64,000 nt of DNA from an uncultured Collinsella sp. (GCA_902493985.1 CABURR010000002.1:24156-88155), one strand, 5' to 3'; numbered from the stretch's first letter, positions 27,148-36,968 are shown. Numbers and translations are program-made. The notes: generated from the letters alone by a model not told the origin.

Positions 27148-28542
27148 ATGACCCAGGAGACGGTTACGAACGGCACTGAAGCCCTGTTCACTCGCGAAGG
27201 CATGCCTCCCGTTAAGGAAATGATCCCGTGTGCCCTTCAGCACGTACTGGCATCGTTTGCCGGCATCATTACCCCGGCGGTCATCATGGCCGGCGTCTAC
27301 GGCTTTAATAGCCAGCAGAGCACCGACATCATCCAGGTCGCGCTCATTCTTTCGGCGATCGATACGGCCCTTCAGGCCTTCGCTCCCTTCCGTCGCATCG
27401 GCGGCGGCCTGCCCATCGTCATGGGCGTTTCGTTCGCGTTCCTGCCGGCCCTGCAGGCCATGGGTGCCTCGGGCTTTAGCTTTGGTGCGCTGCTGGGTGG
27501 CGAGATCGTCGGCGGCGCCGTCGCGGTCCTCTTTGGTCTGGCCTACAGCAAGATCAAGTGGCTGTTCCCACCCGTCGTGACCGGTACGGTCATCTTCTCC
27601 ATTGGCGTCTCTCTCTATCCCACGGCCGTCAAGTATATGGCCGGCGGTATGGGTACGCCGCTGTGGGGCACCCCGCAGGCCTGGTGCGTCGCTCTTATCA
27701 CCTTCGCCGTGGTCTTTGCGCTCGCCAACTTTGGCAAGGGCACGCTCAAGCTGGGATCCGTGTTCTTTGGCATGATCGTTGGCATGATCGTCTCCATCCC
27801 CTTTGGCATGATCGACTTCTCCAGCGTCGCCACCGCTCAGGTCTTCGCCCTTCCCAAGCTCATGCCCTACGCGCTCGAGTTTGATCCCGAGGTCTGCATT
27901 ACCCTCGCCGTCGTGTTCCCCATGGTTGCTATTCAGGTTATCGGTGACGTCTCCGCCGCCTGCCTGGGCTCCATCGACCGTATGCCCACCGAGCGTGAGC
28001 TCTCCGGCGCTATCGTGTCCCAGGGCCTCACCTCTATGGTCGGCGGCCTGCTGGGCGGTCTTCCCACCAGCGCCCTTGGCCAGAATGTGGGCATCATCTG
28101 CTCCAACAAGGTCGTCAACAAGTGGGTCTTTGTGATCATCGCGGCCGTCTTTGCCATCGCCGGCCTGTTCCCGCAGCTTTCTGCCGTCCTTTCCGCTATC
28201 CCGCAGCCCGTCATCGGCGGCGCGACCGTCGGCGTCTTTGGCACCATCACCATGAACGGCGTGCGCATGTTCACCCGCGAGGGCCTCACGCAGCGCACTA
28301 CCACTATCGTCGGCACCTCCGTCGTCTTTGGCCTGGGTATCTGGATGGCCAGCGGTTGCCTTGCCGGCGAGGGTATGCCCGCCTGGGTGTCCACCGTCAT
28401 CGGCTCCAATGCCGTAACCCCCACCGCCATCATGGCCATTGTCCTTAACCTGATCCTTCCGCAGACGCCGGTCGTGGCTCAGCATATCGATGCTGCCAAG
28501 GACGCTGCCGTGGATCTGGTCTTGCCCGAGAGCAAGAAGTAA
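27148..28542 (+). CDS. Uracil/xanthine permease family (NCS2) transporter
   Basis: Proton-coupled uptake of a purine or pyrimidine base across the membrane. Seen: 464 aa, about 12-14 hydrophobic segments, with ALQHVLASFAGIITPAVIMAG at the N-terminus (split: ALQHVLASF then AGIITPA), the SFAFLPALQAMG segment and the NCS2 signature region around GDVSAACLGSIDRMPTEREL and GGLPTSALGQNVGI. The position before ssnA, ygfK and the Mo hydroxylase makes xanthine or uric acid the likely cargo (inference). Promoter and Fur-like site upstream. Confidence 0.9.
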   Translation: MTQETVTNGTEALFTREGMPPVKEMIPCALQHVLASFAGIITPAVIMAGVYGFNSQQSTDIIQVALILSAIDTALQAFAPFRRIGGGLPIVMGVSFAFLPALQAMGASGFSFGALLGGEIVGGAVAVLFGLAYSKIKWLFPPVVTGTVIFSIGVSLYPTAVKYMAGGMGTPLWGTPQAWCVALITFAVVFALANFGKGTLKLGSVFFGMIVGMIVSIPFGMIDFSSVATAQVFALPKLMPYALEFDPEVCITLAVVFPMVAIQVIGDVSAACLGSIDRMPTERELSGAIVSQGLTSMVGGLLGGLPTSALGQNVGIICSNKVVNKWVFVIIAAVFAIAGLFPQLSAVLSAIPQPVIGGATVGVFGTITMNGVRMFTREGLTQRTTTIVGTSVVFGLGIWMASGCLAGEGMPAWVSTVIGSNAVTPTAIMAIVLNLILPQTPVVAQHIDAAKDAAVDLVLPESKK

Positions 28543-28558
28543 CCAATTCGGTGCTATT

Positions 28559-28610
28559 CGTCGGCGGACGCATCGCCTCGTCCGCCGACGTCATGCGGCG
28601 CCAAGCCGCA
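28559..28610 (+). terminator. Tandem hairpins after the permease
   Basis: CGTCGGCGGACG (28559-28570) with CGTCCGCCGACG (28579-28590), then TGCGGC/GCCGCA (28594-28610). Perfect stems but no T-run, so they may stabilise the mRNA end or dampen read-through into ssnA. Confidence 0.45.
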
Positions 28611-28737
28611 CTTCAAAGGGTTTGTCCCTTTGGTGAAGCGTTGACGGGAGAGGGCCCGTTTCCGGTGTAGGCCGGCGCTTCGCACTCCGCCATGTCAGAG
28701 GTGTCAAACCCCGCCCCTGATGTTGAAGGGAGCATCC

Positions 28738-30093
28738 ATGCTTCTGGTCGCTAACGGTTCCGTCTTTACTCGCAACGCTCAGACCCCGTTCATTCCAAAC
28801 GGTGCGGTCGCCATTGACGGAGATACGATCGTCGAAGTAGGTCCCGAGTGCGAGCTCAAGGCCAAGTACCCGGATGCCGAGTACGTCGACGCCCAGGGCA
28901 ACCTCATCATGCCCGGACTTATCAACTGCCACACCCACATCTACTCGGGTCTGGCCCGCGGCCTTGCCATTAAGGGCTGCAACCCCACCAACTTCCTGGA
29001 GAATCTTGAGCAGCAGTGGTGGAAGATCGATGACAACCTGACGCTCGACGGCACCAAGGCCAGCGCCTATGCCACGATTCTTGACTCCATCCGCGATGGC
29101 GTCACCACGATCTTCGATCACCATGCGAGCTTCTGCGAGATCCCGGGAAGCCTCTTCACCATTAAGGACGCAGCTCAGGAGCTGGGCATGCGTTCGTGCC
29201 TGTGCTACGAGGTCTCTGATCGCCGCGGCCAGGAAAAATGCGACCAGGCCATTGCCGAGAACGCCGAGTTTGCCCAGTGGGCCGCCAAGGAGCGTCACGA
29301 TAACGATAACCACATGATCGCCGCCATGTTTGGCGGTCACGCCACCTTTACGCTGTCGGACGAGACCATGGACAAGATGGCTGAGGCCAACAACGGCCTG
29401 ACCGGCTTCCACATCCATGTGTGCGAGGGCATGAACGACGTGTGGGATTCCCGCCTCAACCGCGGTGGCATCAGCCCCGTCGAGCGCCTGCTGCAGCACA
29501 ACCTGCTGGGTCCCGACACCATGCTGGGCCACTGCATCCACGTGACGCCTGCCGAGATGGATATCGTCAAGGAGTCCGGCACCTGGCTCGTCAACAACCC
29601 CGAATCCAATATGGGCAACGCCGTGGGCTGCGCCCCCGTGCTCGAATTCTTCCGCCGCGGCATTCCTGTGTGCATGGGTACCGACGCCTACACCCACGAT
29701 ATGCTCGAGAGCCTTAAGGTCTTCCTGATCATTCAGCGCCACAACGCCGCCATGCCCAACGTGGGCTGGTGCGAGGCCATGACCATGCTGTTCGAGAACA
29801 ACGCCAAGATGGCGAGCAAGTACTTCGATCGCAAGCTCGGTGTGCTCGAGGCCGGCGCTGCCGCCGACGTCATCGTCATGGACTACAAGCCCTTTACGCC
29901 GCTGAGCGAGGAGAACATCGACGGCCACATGCTCTTTGGCATGATGGGCAAAAACTGCCGCACCACCATCATCAACGGCCGCGTCCTGTACAAGGATCGC
30001 GAGTTCGTTGGGATTGATGAGGACAAGATCAACGCGTGGACCATGGCTGAGTCCAAGAAGCTCTGGAGCACGCTCAACGATCGCGCCTACTAA
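28738..30093 (+). CDS. ssnA: SsnA-type aminohydrolase
   Basis: Amidohydrolase-superfamily deaminase that co-occurs with selenium-dependent molybdenum hydroxylases; probably removes an amino group from a purine. Seen: 451 aa from the ATG at 28738 (gaaggga before it). Metal ligands are visible: NCHTHIYSGLARGL (HxH) near residue 64, HIHVCEG, LGHCIHVTPAEM and the late Asp in GTDAYTHDM. Between the permease and ygfK, as in the E. coli ygfK-ssnA region. Confidence 0.88.
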   Translation: MLLVANGSVFTRNAQTPFIPNGAVAIDGDTIVEVGPECELKAKYPDAEYVDAQGNLIMPGLINCHTHIYSGLARGLAIKGCNPTNFLENLEQQWWKIDDNLTLDGTKASAYATILDSIRDGVTTIFDHHASFCEIPGSLFTIKDAAQELGMRSCLCYEVSDRRGQEKCDQAIAENAEFAQWAAKERHDNDNHMIAAMFGGHATFTLSDETMDKMAEANNGLTGFHIHVCEGMNDVWDSRLNRGGISPVERLLQHNLLGPDTMLGHCIHVTPAEMDIVKESGTWLVNNPESNMGNAVGCAPVLEFFRRGIPVCMGTDAYTHDMLESLKVFLIIQRHNAAMPNVGWCEAMTMLFENNAKMASKYFDRKLGVLEAGAAADVIVMDYKPFTPLSEENIDGHMLFGMMGKNCRTTIINGRVLYKDREFVGIDEDKINAWTMAESKKLWSTLNDRAY

Positions 30094-30107
30094 TTACAAG
30101 TAGATTC

Positions 30108-30143
30108 ACGCGCGTCGGATGTTTCGCCGCATCCGACGCGCGT
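30108..30143 (+). repeat. Perfect 14-bp hairpin between ssnA and ygfK
   Basis: ACGCGCGTCGGATG with CATCCGACGCGCGT around an 8-nt loop. No T-run follows. The rest of the 148-bp gap is very GC-rich; a ribosome site (agaggag) comes just before ygfK. Confidence 0.6.
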
Positions 30144-30241
30144 ATAGGCGGCCTCCGCGGGGTCGCCGGCGCTGTGCTAGCGCTACACCGTATTTGCGCC
30201 CGCCGCGCGGTCTCGCCGGGCGTTACAGAGAGGAGCTCATT

Positions 30242-33241
30242 ATGAGCGACATCATGAGGCCGATCCCGTTTTCGCAGCTGATGAACTGGATCATCGAGGA
30301 GCACAAGACTCAGGGCGCCGTCTTTGGCGTGCGCAAGATGGTCACGACCAACCAGGAGGGTGCGCTTCCCATTTTTGACGAGCGCATCGAGACTCCGTTT
30401 GGCCCGGCCGCCGGTCCCAACACGCAGCTGGCCCAGAACATCGTGGCCTCTTATGTGGCTGGTTCCCGCTTCTTTGAGCTTAAGACCGTTCAGGTTATGG
30501 ACGGCGAGGAGCTCTCCAAGTGCGTTAACAAGCCCTGCATTGTGGCGCAGGACGAGTGCTACAACTGCGAGTGGTCGACCGAGCTCGAGGTTCCGCAGGC
30601 CTTTGCCGAGTACGTGAAGGCATGGTTCGCCTGCCACCTGATCGCTCGCGAGTACGGCCTGGGCAGCCCGGACGGCTTTGTCTTTAACATGTCGGTGGGC
30701 TATGACCTGGAGGGCATTAAGAGCCCCAAGGTCGATGCGTACATTGAGGGCATGAAGGACGCCAGCGGCTCCGAGGTTTGGAACGAGTGCCGCACGTGGG
30801 CGCTCGCTAACCTGGACAAGTTTGAGCATGTCGATGCTGCGTTTGTCGAGTCCATCCCGGCGCGCGTCTCCAACTCCATTACCGAGTCCACGCTGCATGG
30901 CTGCCCGCCGGCGGAGATCGAGCGCATCGCGACCTATTTGATCACCGAGAAGGGCCTCAACACCTACATCAAGTGCAACCCCACGCTGCTGGGCTATGAG
31001 TTTGCCCGCCAGCGCCTCAACGAGCTGGGCTTTGACTACATCGTCTTCGATGACACGCACTTCCGCGAGGACCTGCAGTGGGCCGATGCCGTGCCCATGT
31101 TCGAGCGCCTGATTGCCCTGTGCGCCGAGCGCGGTTTGGAGTTTGGCGTCAAGCTCACCAACACCTTCCCCGTCGATGTGACGAGGAACGAGCTGCCCTC
31201 CACCGAGATGTACATGTCGGGCCGTTCGCTGTTCTCGCTGACCATCGAGGCCGCCCGCCGCATTACCGAGCAGTTCGATGGCAAGCTGCGCATCAGCTAC
31301 TCCGGCGGTGCTACGGTCTACAACATCCGCGCCCTGTACGATGCCGGCATTTGGCCCGTCACCCTGGCGACCGACGTGCTCAAGCCTGGTGGCTACGAGC
31401 GCTTTAGCCAGATGGCCGGCGAGTTTACCGATCTGGACGGCAAGCCGTTTGAGGGTGTCTCTCTCGACGCCGTGACCGCGATCCAGGTCGATTCGCTTAC
31501 CAACCCGCTCTATAAGAAGCCGCTGCGCCCGCTGCCCGATCGCAAGGTCGCCGGTAAGAGCCCGCTTTCCGACTGCTTTACCACGCCGTGCCGCACGAGC
31601 TGCCCCATCCAGCAGGATATTCCCGCCTACCTGGCGGCTGTTGACGAGGGTCGCTACGAGGACGCGCTCAACATTATCATCGAGCGCAACGCCCTGCCGT
31701 TCATTACCGGCACCATCTGTCCGCATCCCTGCGGCCGTGCCTGCGAGCGTGCGTTCTACGAGCCCGAGGGCGCCCAGATTCGCGCCAGCAAGCTCAAGGC
31801 CGCCCGCGAGGCCATGACCGCCGTGCTGCCCAAGCTGCGCGCCCAGGCCATCGCAAACGACGGCGAGCGCAACGTTGCCGTTATCGGCGGCGGCCCGGCC
31901 GGCCTGGCGACGGCGTTCTTCCTGACGCGTGCCGGCGTGCCCGTCACCATCTTCGAGGCCCGCGACTCTCTCGGCGGCGTGGTCCGTCACGTGATCCCCG
32001 AGTTCCGTATCGCCAGCGACGATATCTCCCACGATGCCGAGCTCTGCCTGGCCTTTGGCGCCAAGGTGCAGCTCAACGCTCGCGTTGATTCCATCGACGA
32101 ACTCAAGGCTCAAGGCTTTACTGACGTGGTCGTGGCCACCGGTGCCTGGATGCCCGGCTCTGCGGGCCTGGGCGAGGGTGCCGAGCTTGACGTGCTGGAG
32201 TTCCTCGAGGCCGCCAAGAAGGGCGAGAAGCTCGAGCTGGGCGAGGACGTCGTGGTCATTGGCGCCGGCAACACCGCCATGGACGCGGCCCGCGTGGCCA
32301 AGCGCCTGGCCGGCGTGAAGAACGTGCGCCTGGTGTATCGCCGCACCAAGAAGCAGATGCCCGCCGACGAGGAAGAGCTCGATCTTGCTCTTGCCGACGG
32401 CGTTGAGTTCTGCGAGCTGCTGGCGCCCAAGGCGCTCAACGGCTCCGTGCTGACCTGCGACGTTATGGAGCTCGGCGAGCCGGATGCAAGCGGCCGTCGC
32501 AGTCCCGTCGCCACGGGCGAGACCGTCGAGCTTTCCGCCACCACGGTGATCTGCGCCGTGGGCGAGGGCATCGATGCCAGCCTTTACGATGCCGCGGGCG
32601 TCGAGCACGACCGTCGCGGCCGTCTTGCCGCCACCTCCACCGGCGTTGAGGGCGTCTGGGCTGCGGGCGACTGCCGTCGCGGTCCTGCCACCGTGGTCGA
32701 GGCTATCGCCGACGCCGCGGAGGTCGCCCGTGCCATCGCCGGCGTGGACTTTAACAAGTACGCCGACTGCAACGAGCAGGCCGGCCGCGAGGACACCTGC
32801 TACGAGCGCAAGGGGTCGCTGTGCCGCGACAAGCGCAACTGCACCAAGACCCGCTGCCTGGGCTGCGGCTCGGTGTGCGAGGTCTGCTGCGACGTGTGCC
32901 CCAACCGCGCCAACGTGGCAATTAAGGTGCCGGGCCTGGCCAAGCATCAGGTCGTCCATGTCGACGGCATGTGCAACGAGTGCGGTAACTGCGCCGTGTT
33001 CTGCCCCTACCAGGAGGGTCGTCCCTACAAGGACAAGCTCACCCTGTTCTGGAGCGAGCAGGACATGGAGAACTCCGAGAACGAGGGCTTCCTGGCCGTG
33101 GACGAGGACCACTTTAAGGTCCGCGTCGCCGGCACGGTCCGCACCGTCTCGGTCGATGCCGTCAACACCGGTCTGCCCGAGGCCGTCCGCCTGACCATCA
33201 AGGCCGTGCGCGACAACTATTCGTACCTTCTTAAGAAATAG
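30242..33241 (+). CDS. ygfK: YgfK family FAD/NAD(P)-binding Fe-S oxidoreductase (putative selenate reductase subunit)
   Basis: Large flavoprotein in the selenium-dependent Mo hydroxylase system; likely electron carrier or reductase. Seen: 999 aa from the ATG at 30242. The N-terminal half resembles a dihydroorotate dehydrogenase-like barrel. Then comes a GltD-type Cys region (CFTTPCRTSCPIQQDIPAYL, near residue 445), an FAD site VAVIGGGPAGLATAFFLTRA near residue 545 and an NAD(P) site VVVIGAGNTAMDAARVAKR near residue 670. The tail has Cys clusters CLGCGSVCEVCCDVCP and CNECGNCAVFCP. Followed 11 bp later by a ferredoxin, its probable partner. A plausible replacement for the missing FAD subunit of the hydroxylase. 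Confidence 0.9.
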   Translation: MSDIMRPIPFSQLMNWIIEEHKTQGAVFGVRKMVTTNQEGALPIFDERIETPFGPAAGPNTQLAQNIVASYVAGSRFFELKTVQVMDGEELSKCVNKPCIVAQDECYNCEWSTELEVPQAFAEYVKAWFACHLIAREYGLGSPDGFVFNMSVGYDLEGIKSPKVDAYIEGMKDASGSEVWNECRTWALANLDKFEHVDAAFVESIPARVSNSITESTLHGCPPAEIERIATYLITEKGLNTYIKCNPTLLGYEFARQRLNELGFDYIVFDDTHFREDLQWADAVPMFERLIALCAERGLEFGVKLTNTFPVDVTRNELPSTEMYMSGRSLFSLTIEAARRITEQFDGKLRISYSGGATVYNIRALYDAGIWPVTLATDVLKPGGYERFSQMAGEFTDLDGKPFEGVSLDAVTAIQVDSLTNPLYKKPLRPLPDRKVAGKSPLSDCFTTPCRTSCPIQQDIPAYLAAVDEGRYEDALNIIIERNALPFITGTICPHPCGRACERAFYEPEGAQIRASKLKAAREAMTAVLPKLRAQAIANDGERNVAVIGGGPAGLATAFFLTRAGVPVTIFEARDSLGGVVRHVIPEFRIASDDISHDAELCLAFGAKVQLNARVDSIDELKAQGFTDVVVATGAWMPGSAGLGEGAELDVLEFLEAAKKGEKLELGEDVVVIGAGNTAMDAARVAKRLAGVKNVRLVYRRTKKQMPADEEELDLALADGVEFCELLAPKALNGSVLTCDVMELGEPDASGRRSPVATGETVELSATTVICAVGEGIDASLYDAAGVEHDRRGRLAATSTGVEGVWAAGDCRRGPATVVEAIADAAEVARAIAGVDFNKYADCNEQAGREDTCYERKGSLCRDKRNCTKTRCLGCGSVCEVCCDVCPNRANVAIKVPGLAKHQVVHVDGMCNECGNCAVFCPYQEGRPYKDKLTLFWSEQDMENSENEGFLAVDEDHFKVRVAGTVRTVSVDAVNTGLPEAVRLTIKAVRDNYSYLLKK

Positions 33242-33252
33242 GCGAGTCTCTT

Positions 33253-33732
33253 ATGGCCAAATCCATTCAACATAACGTGGCCTACGTTGCCTGCGGAAGT
33301 GGTTGCGCTTCCGCAGGCGGCGACGCCCGCTGCAGCGAAGGCTGCATTGGCTGTGGCGCCTGCGTCACGGCCTGCCCCCACGGCGCCATTGCGCTGGTCG
33401 ATGGCATCGCCCGCGTGGATCGCTCCAAGTGCACGGGCTGTGGCCTGTGCGGTATGGCGTGCCCGCAGCGCGTGATTGCCTTCGTTCCCGGCTACCAGAA
33501 CATTCTGGTGCGCTGCAACAACACAGATAAGGGCGCCATCGCTCGCAAGATCTGCGACACGAGCTGCATCGGTTGCGGCATGTGCGCTAAAAAGTGCCCT
33601 GCCGGCGCTATCCGCATCGAGGACAACTGCGCCCATATCGACGGCGTGGACTGCCTGTCGTGCGGCATGTGCGCCGTCGTCTGCCCGCATGGCGCCATCC
33701 ACGACCGCACCGGCATCGCCGCCGGCGTGTAG
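33253..33732 (+). CDS. Polyferredoxin with four [4Fe-4S] motifs
   Basis: Cytosolic electron carrier. Seen: 159 aa with four CxxCxxCxxxCP motifs: CIGCGACVTACP, CTGCGLCGMACP, CIGCGMCAKKCP and CLSCGMCAVVCP, enough for four cubane clusters. Between ygfK and the Mo hydroxylase (12 bp to the latter), so it probably links the two. It resembles RnfB-type ferredoxin domains but has no membrane anchor. Confidence 0.9.
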   Translation: MAKSIQHNVAYVACGSGCASAGGDARCSEGCIGCGACVTACPHGAIALVDGIARVDRSKCTGCGLCGMACPQRVIAFVPGYQNILVRCNNTDKGAIARKICDTSCIGCGMCAKKCPAGAIRIEDNCAHIDGVDCLSCGMCAVVCPHGAIHDRTGIAAGV

Positions 33733-33744
33733 AAGGGAATCACC

Positions 33745-36522
33745 ATGGCACAGGAATTCACTTTTACCGTTAACGGCGTCGAGCGCACGACGACGGAGAA
33801 TAAACCGCTGCTGCGCTACCTGCGCGACGACCTGCATATCCATTCCGCCAAGGACGGCTGCTCCGAAGGTGCTTGCGGTACCTGCACCATCCATGTGGAC
33901 GGTGCGGCCGTCAAGGCGTGCGTGCTGACCACTGCTCTTGCTGCCGGTCGCAACATCGTAACCGTCGAGGGCCTGCCCGAGGACGTGCGCGAGGCCTTTG
34001 TGTACGCCTTTGGCGCCGTGGGCGCCGTGCAGTGCGGTTTTTGCATTCCCGGCATGGTCATGGCGGGCGCAGCGCTCATCGCCGAGGACCCCGAGCCCAC
34101 CGAGGAGCAGATTAAGTACGCCATTCGCGGTAACGTCTGCCGCTGCACCGGCTACAAAAAGATTATCGAGGGCATCTCGCTGGCCGCTGCGGTGCTCCGC
34201 GGCGAAAAGCAGATCGATGAGGACCTGGAGCGCGGCGATGACTACGGCGTGGGCAAGCGCGCCTTCCGTATCGACGTGCGCAAGAAGGTGCTCGGCGAGG
34301 GCAAGTACCCCGACGACATCGACGAGCTCGACCAGCCGGGCCTGACCTATGCCAGCGCCGTGCGCTCGAAGTACCCGCGTGCCCGCGTGCTCTCCATCGA
34401 TACCTCCAAGGCCGAGGCCCTGCCCGGCGTGGTGGGCATTCTGCGCGCCGAGGACGTGCCGGTCAACCAGGTCGGCCACCTTATCCAGGACTGGGACGTC
34501 ATGATCGCCCAGGGCGATATCACCCGCTGCGTGGGTGACGCCATCGTGCTGGTGGTTGCCGAGGACGAGGCGACGCTCGAGAAGGCCAAGAAGCTCGTAA
34601 AGATTGACTACGAGCCGCTGGAGCCCGTGCGCAACATTGTCGAGGCCAAGGCTGCCGACGCCCCGCGCCTGCACGACAGCTTCTTTGCCTTTGGCAACAC
34701 GGTGGAGCTCAAGGACAACGTGTGCCAGAGCCGTCACGTGACGCGCGGCGACGCCGCCAAGGCGCTGGCAGAAAGCGCGTTTACCGTGACGCAGCGCTTT
34801 ACCACGCCCTTTACCGAGCATGCCTTCTTGGAGCCCGAGTGCGCCGTCGCCTTCCCGTACAAGAACGGCGTCAAGGTGCAGTCGACCGACCAGGGTGCCT
34901 ACGACACGCGCAAAGAGTGTGCCCACATGTTTGGCTGGGACAACGAGCCCGAGCGCGTGGTCGTCGAGACCATGCTTGTGGGCGGCGGCTTTGGCGGCAA
35001 GGAGGACGTGTCCATCCAGCACCTGGCCGCGCTCGCCGCATATAAGTTCCAGCGTCCCGTGAAGTGCAAACTCACGCGCGCCGAGTCGCTCGCGTTCCAT
35101 CCCAAGCGCCACGCCATGGACGGCACCTTTACGCTGGGCTGCGACGCCGAGGGCAACTTTACCGGTCTGGACTGCGAGATCAACTTTGACACCGGCGCCT
35201 ACGCGTCGCTGTGCGGCCCGGTGCTCGAGCGTGCCTGCACGCATGCCGTCGGCCCCTACAAGTACCAGAACACCGACATTCGCGGCTTTGGCTACTACAC
35301 CAACAACCCGCCCGCCGGCGCGTACCGCGGCTTTGGCGTTTGCCAGTCCGAGTTTGCGCTCGAGAGCCTGATCGACCTGCTGGCAGAGAAGGTCGGCCTG
35401 GATCCGTGGGAGATTCGTTACCGAAACGCTATCGAGCCGGGCGAGGTTTTGCCCAACGGCCAAATTGCCGATTGCTCCACGGCGCTGAAGGAGACGCTGC
35501 TCGAGGTCAAGGATGCCTACTATGCGCATCCCGGACACGCCGGCATTGCCTGCGCCATGAAGAACGCCGGCGTGGGCGTGGGCCTGCCCGATGCCGGCCG
35601 CTGCAAGATTCGCATCGAGGACGGCGTGGCCGTGGTCTATGCCGCCACGTCCGACATCGGCCAGGGCTGCAACACCGTCTTTTTGCAGGACGTTGCCGAG
35701 GCATGCGGTCTGCCGCTTCGCTGCATTGCCAACGGCGAGTGCTCCACCGAGAACGCTCCCGACTCCGGCACCACGTCTGGCTCGCGTCAGACGGTCGTGA
35801 CCGGCGAGGCCGTGCGCGGTGCCGCCTTCCTGCTGCGCGATGCCATGGTCGGCATCGAGGCCGGCAAGCCTGCGCCTGCCGCCCCGGTGAGCGCCCATGG
35901 TGACGGCGTCAAGATTGAGTACGACGACGGTCGCGCCTATCAGCTGCGCACGCAGGAGCTCGTCGCCGGCCAGGGTATGCATCCTCAGGATCCCGCGGCC
36001 GCCATCAAGGCGCTCGAGGGATGCGAGTTTGGCTACGTGTACCTGGAGCCGACCGACAAGCTGGGCGCTGACGTTCCCAACCCCAAGAGCCACATCTGCT
36101 ACGGCTTTGCCACGCATGTGGTCATTTTGGATGATGACGGCCGCGTGAGCGAGGTCTATGCCGCGCACGATTCCGGCAAGGTGGTCAACCCCATCTCCAT
36201 CCAGGGTCAGATTGAAGGCGGCGTGCTCATGGGTATGGGCTATGCGCTTACCGAGGACTGGCCGCTCAAGGACTGCGTACCCCAGGCAAGGTACGGTACG
36301 CTCGGGTTGTTCCGTGCGCCCGAGATTCCGGATATTCACGCCATTTACGTGGAGAAGGACGAGCTGCTGCCTGTGGCATACGGCGGCAAGGGCATCGGCG
36401 AGATCGCAACGATCCCCACGGCGCCCGCCGTACAGAACGCCTACCGCGCGTTTGACGGCAAGCTGCGTCCGGATCTGCCCATGGTGGATACGCCCTACAG
36501 CCGCGTCCGCAACCGCGGGTAG
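33745..36522 (+). CDS. xdhD: Selenium-dependent xanthine dehydrogenase-type molybdenum hydroxylase (fused Fe-S and Mo subunits)
   Basis: Hydroxylates a purine such as xanthine or hypoxanthine. Seen: 925 aa fusion. Residues 1-155 are the two [2Fe-2S] domains (CSEGACGTCTIH, then CGFCIPGM and RGNVCRCTGY). The rest is the molybdopterin subunit with GGGFGGKEDVS, AYRGFGVCQSEFALES and the catalytic Glu loop GKGIGEIATIPTAPAV. No FAD domain is present, and no separate ygfM-like gene was found, so electrons likely pass to the ferredoxin and YgfK. The cofactor presumably carries labile selenium, as yqeB and yqeC are in the locus. The gene symbol follows E. coli and the exact substrate is not shown. Confidence 0.87.
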   Translation: MAQEFTFTVNGVERTTTENKPLLRYLRDDLHIHSAKDGCSEGACGTCTIHVDGAAVKACVLTTALAAGRNIVTVEGLPEDVREAFVYAFGAVGAVQCGFCIPGMVMAGAALIAEDPEPTEEQIKYAIRGNVCRCTGYKKIIEGISLAAAVLRGEKQIDEDLERGDDYGVGKRAFRIDVRKKVLGEGKYPDDIDELDQPGLTYASAVRSKYPRARVLSIDTSKAEALPGVVGILRAEDVPVNQVGHLIQDWDVMIAQGDITRCVGDAIVLVVAEDEATLEKAKKLVKIDYEPLEPVRNIVEAKAADAPRLHDSFFAFGNTVELKDNVCQSRHVTRGDAAKALAESAFTVTQRFTTPFTEHAFLEPECAVAFPYKNGVKVQSTDQGAYDTRKECAHMFGWDNEPERVVVETMLVGGGFGGKEDVSIQHLAALAAYKFQRPVKCKLTRAESLAFHPKRHAMDGTFTLGCDAEGNFTGLDCEINFDTGAYASLCGPVLERACTHAVGPYKYQNTDIRGFGYYTNNPPAGAYRGFGVCQSEFALESLIDLLAEKVGLDPWEIRYRNAIEPGEVLPNGQIADCSTALKETLLEVKDAYYAHPGHAGIACAMKNAGVGVGLPDAGRCKIRIEDGVAVVYAATSDIGQGCNTVFLQDVAEACGLPLRCIANGECSTENAPDSGTTSGSRQTVVTGEAVRGAAFLLRDAMVGIEAGKPAPAAPVSAHGDGVKIEYDDGRAYQLRTQELVAGQGMHPQDPAAAIKALEGCEFGYVYLEPTDKLGADVPNPKSHICYGFATHVVILDDDGRVSEVYAAHDSGKVVNPISIQGQIEGGVLMGMGYALTEDWPLKDCVPQARYGTLGLFRAPEIPDIHAIYVEKDELLPVAYGGKGIGEIATIPTAPAVQNAYRAFDGKLRPDLPMVDTPYSRVRNRG

Positions 36523-36591
36523 GGTAGGGCGCGGACGGCCATTGCTGATGGGCTGTTTGCGCTCAATATCAACTGCATATGCTGCGCCTTT

Positions 36592-36628
36592 GGCCCCCGG
36601 CTCCATCGCGAGCCGGGGCCTTTTGTTT
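36592..36628 (+). terminator. Terminator after the Mo hydroxylase
   Basis: GGCCCCCGGCTC with GAGCCGGGGCC around a 6-nt loop, followed by TTTTGTTT. It closes the ssnA-ygfK-ferredoxin-hydroxylase unit. Confidence 0.82.
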
Positions 36629-36644
36629 GGAGCGCCTCCGCATG

Positions 36645-36968
36645 CGGAAACTGCGTCCCGGAATCCAGCCTCGGAACGGGATGAACTTTCCCAACGGGGC
36701 CGCATGCGGAAACTGCGTCCCGGAATCGTGCCTCAGAATGGGATGTGTTTTCCGCTGGCCGGCCGTTTGGAAAGTGTATCCCAGTTTGAGCGTTTATTCC
36801 GGGATGCGGTTTCCGCTGAAGGACTCAACCGGAAAGCACGACCCGTTCCGAGACCTGATTCCGGGACACGCTTTCCGCTAGGCCCGCCATCCGGAAAGTG
36901 CGTCCCGTTTTGAGCGTCCAAGCTGGGACGCGCTTTCCGTTGGCGTGGCCGTTGGGAAAACGCGGCCC
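36645..36968. repeat. Array A: eleven alternating inverted 15-mers with 62-bp period
   Basis: Half-sites of the type CGGAAAGTGCGTCCC and the complement GGGACGCGCTTTCCG start at 36645, 36678, 36707, 36740, 36768, 36801, 36830, 36863, 36892, 36925 and 36954. Steps alternate 33 and 29 bp (one of 28), so the unit is 62 bp. Within a unit the halves form an imperfect hairpin with an 18-nt loop of the type GGAATnnnnnCTCGGAAC. The sequence varies between units while the pairing halves stay recognisable. A matching array is at 38305-38660; the AbiEi-like gene lies between. Confidence 0.88.

Noticed and set aside
30074..33112. 1012-aa minus-strand open frame opposite ygfK
   Set aside because: Antisense shadow of a high-GC gene; composition is His/Leu/Gly/Ala-rich with no motif, and ygfK on the plus strand has clear domains and a ribosome site.
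33745..36522. Selenocysteine in the hydroxylase
   Set aside because: The frame has no in-frame TGA before its stop; in this enzyme family selenium is a labile cofactor atom, not selenocysteine.
33217..36705. 1162-aa minus-strand open frame opposite the Mo hydroxylase
   Set aside because: Same antisense effect of G/C third positions; the plus strand holds the conserved gene.
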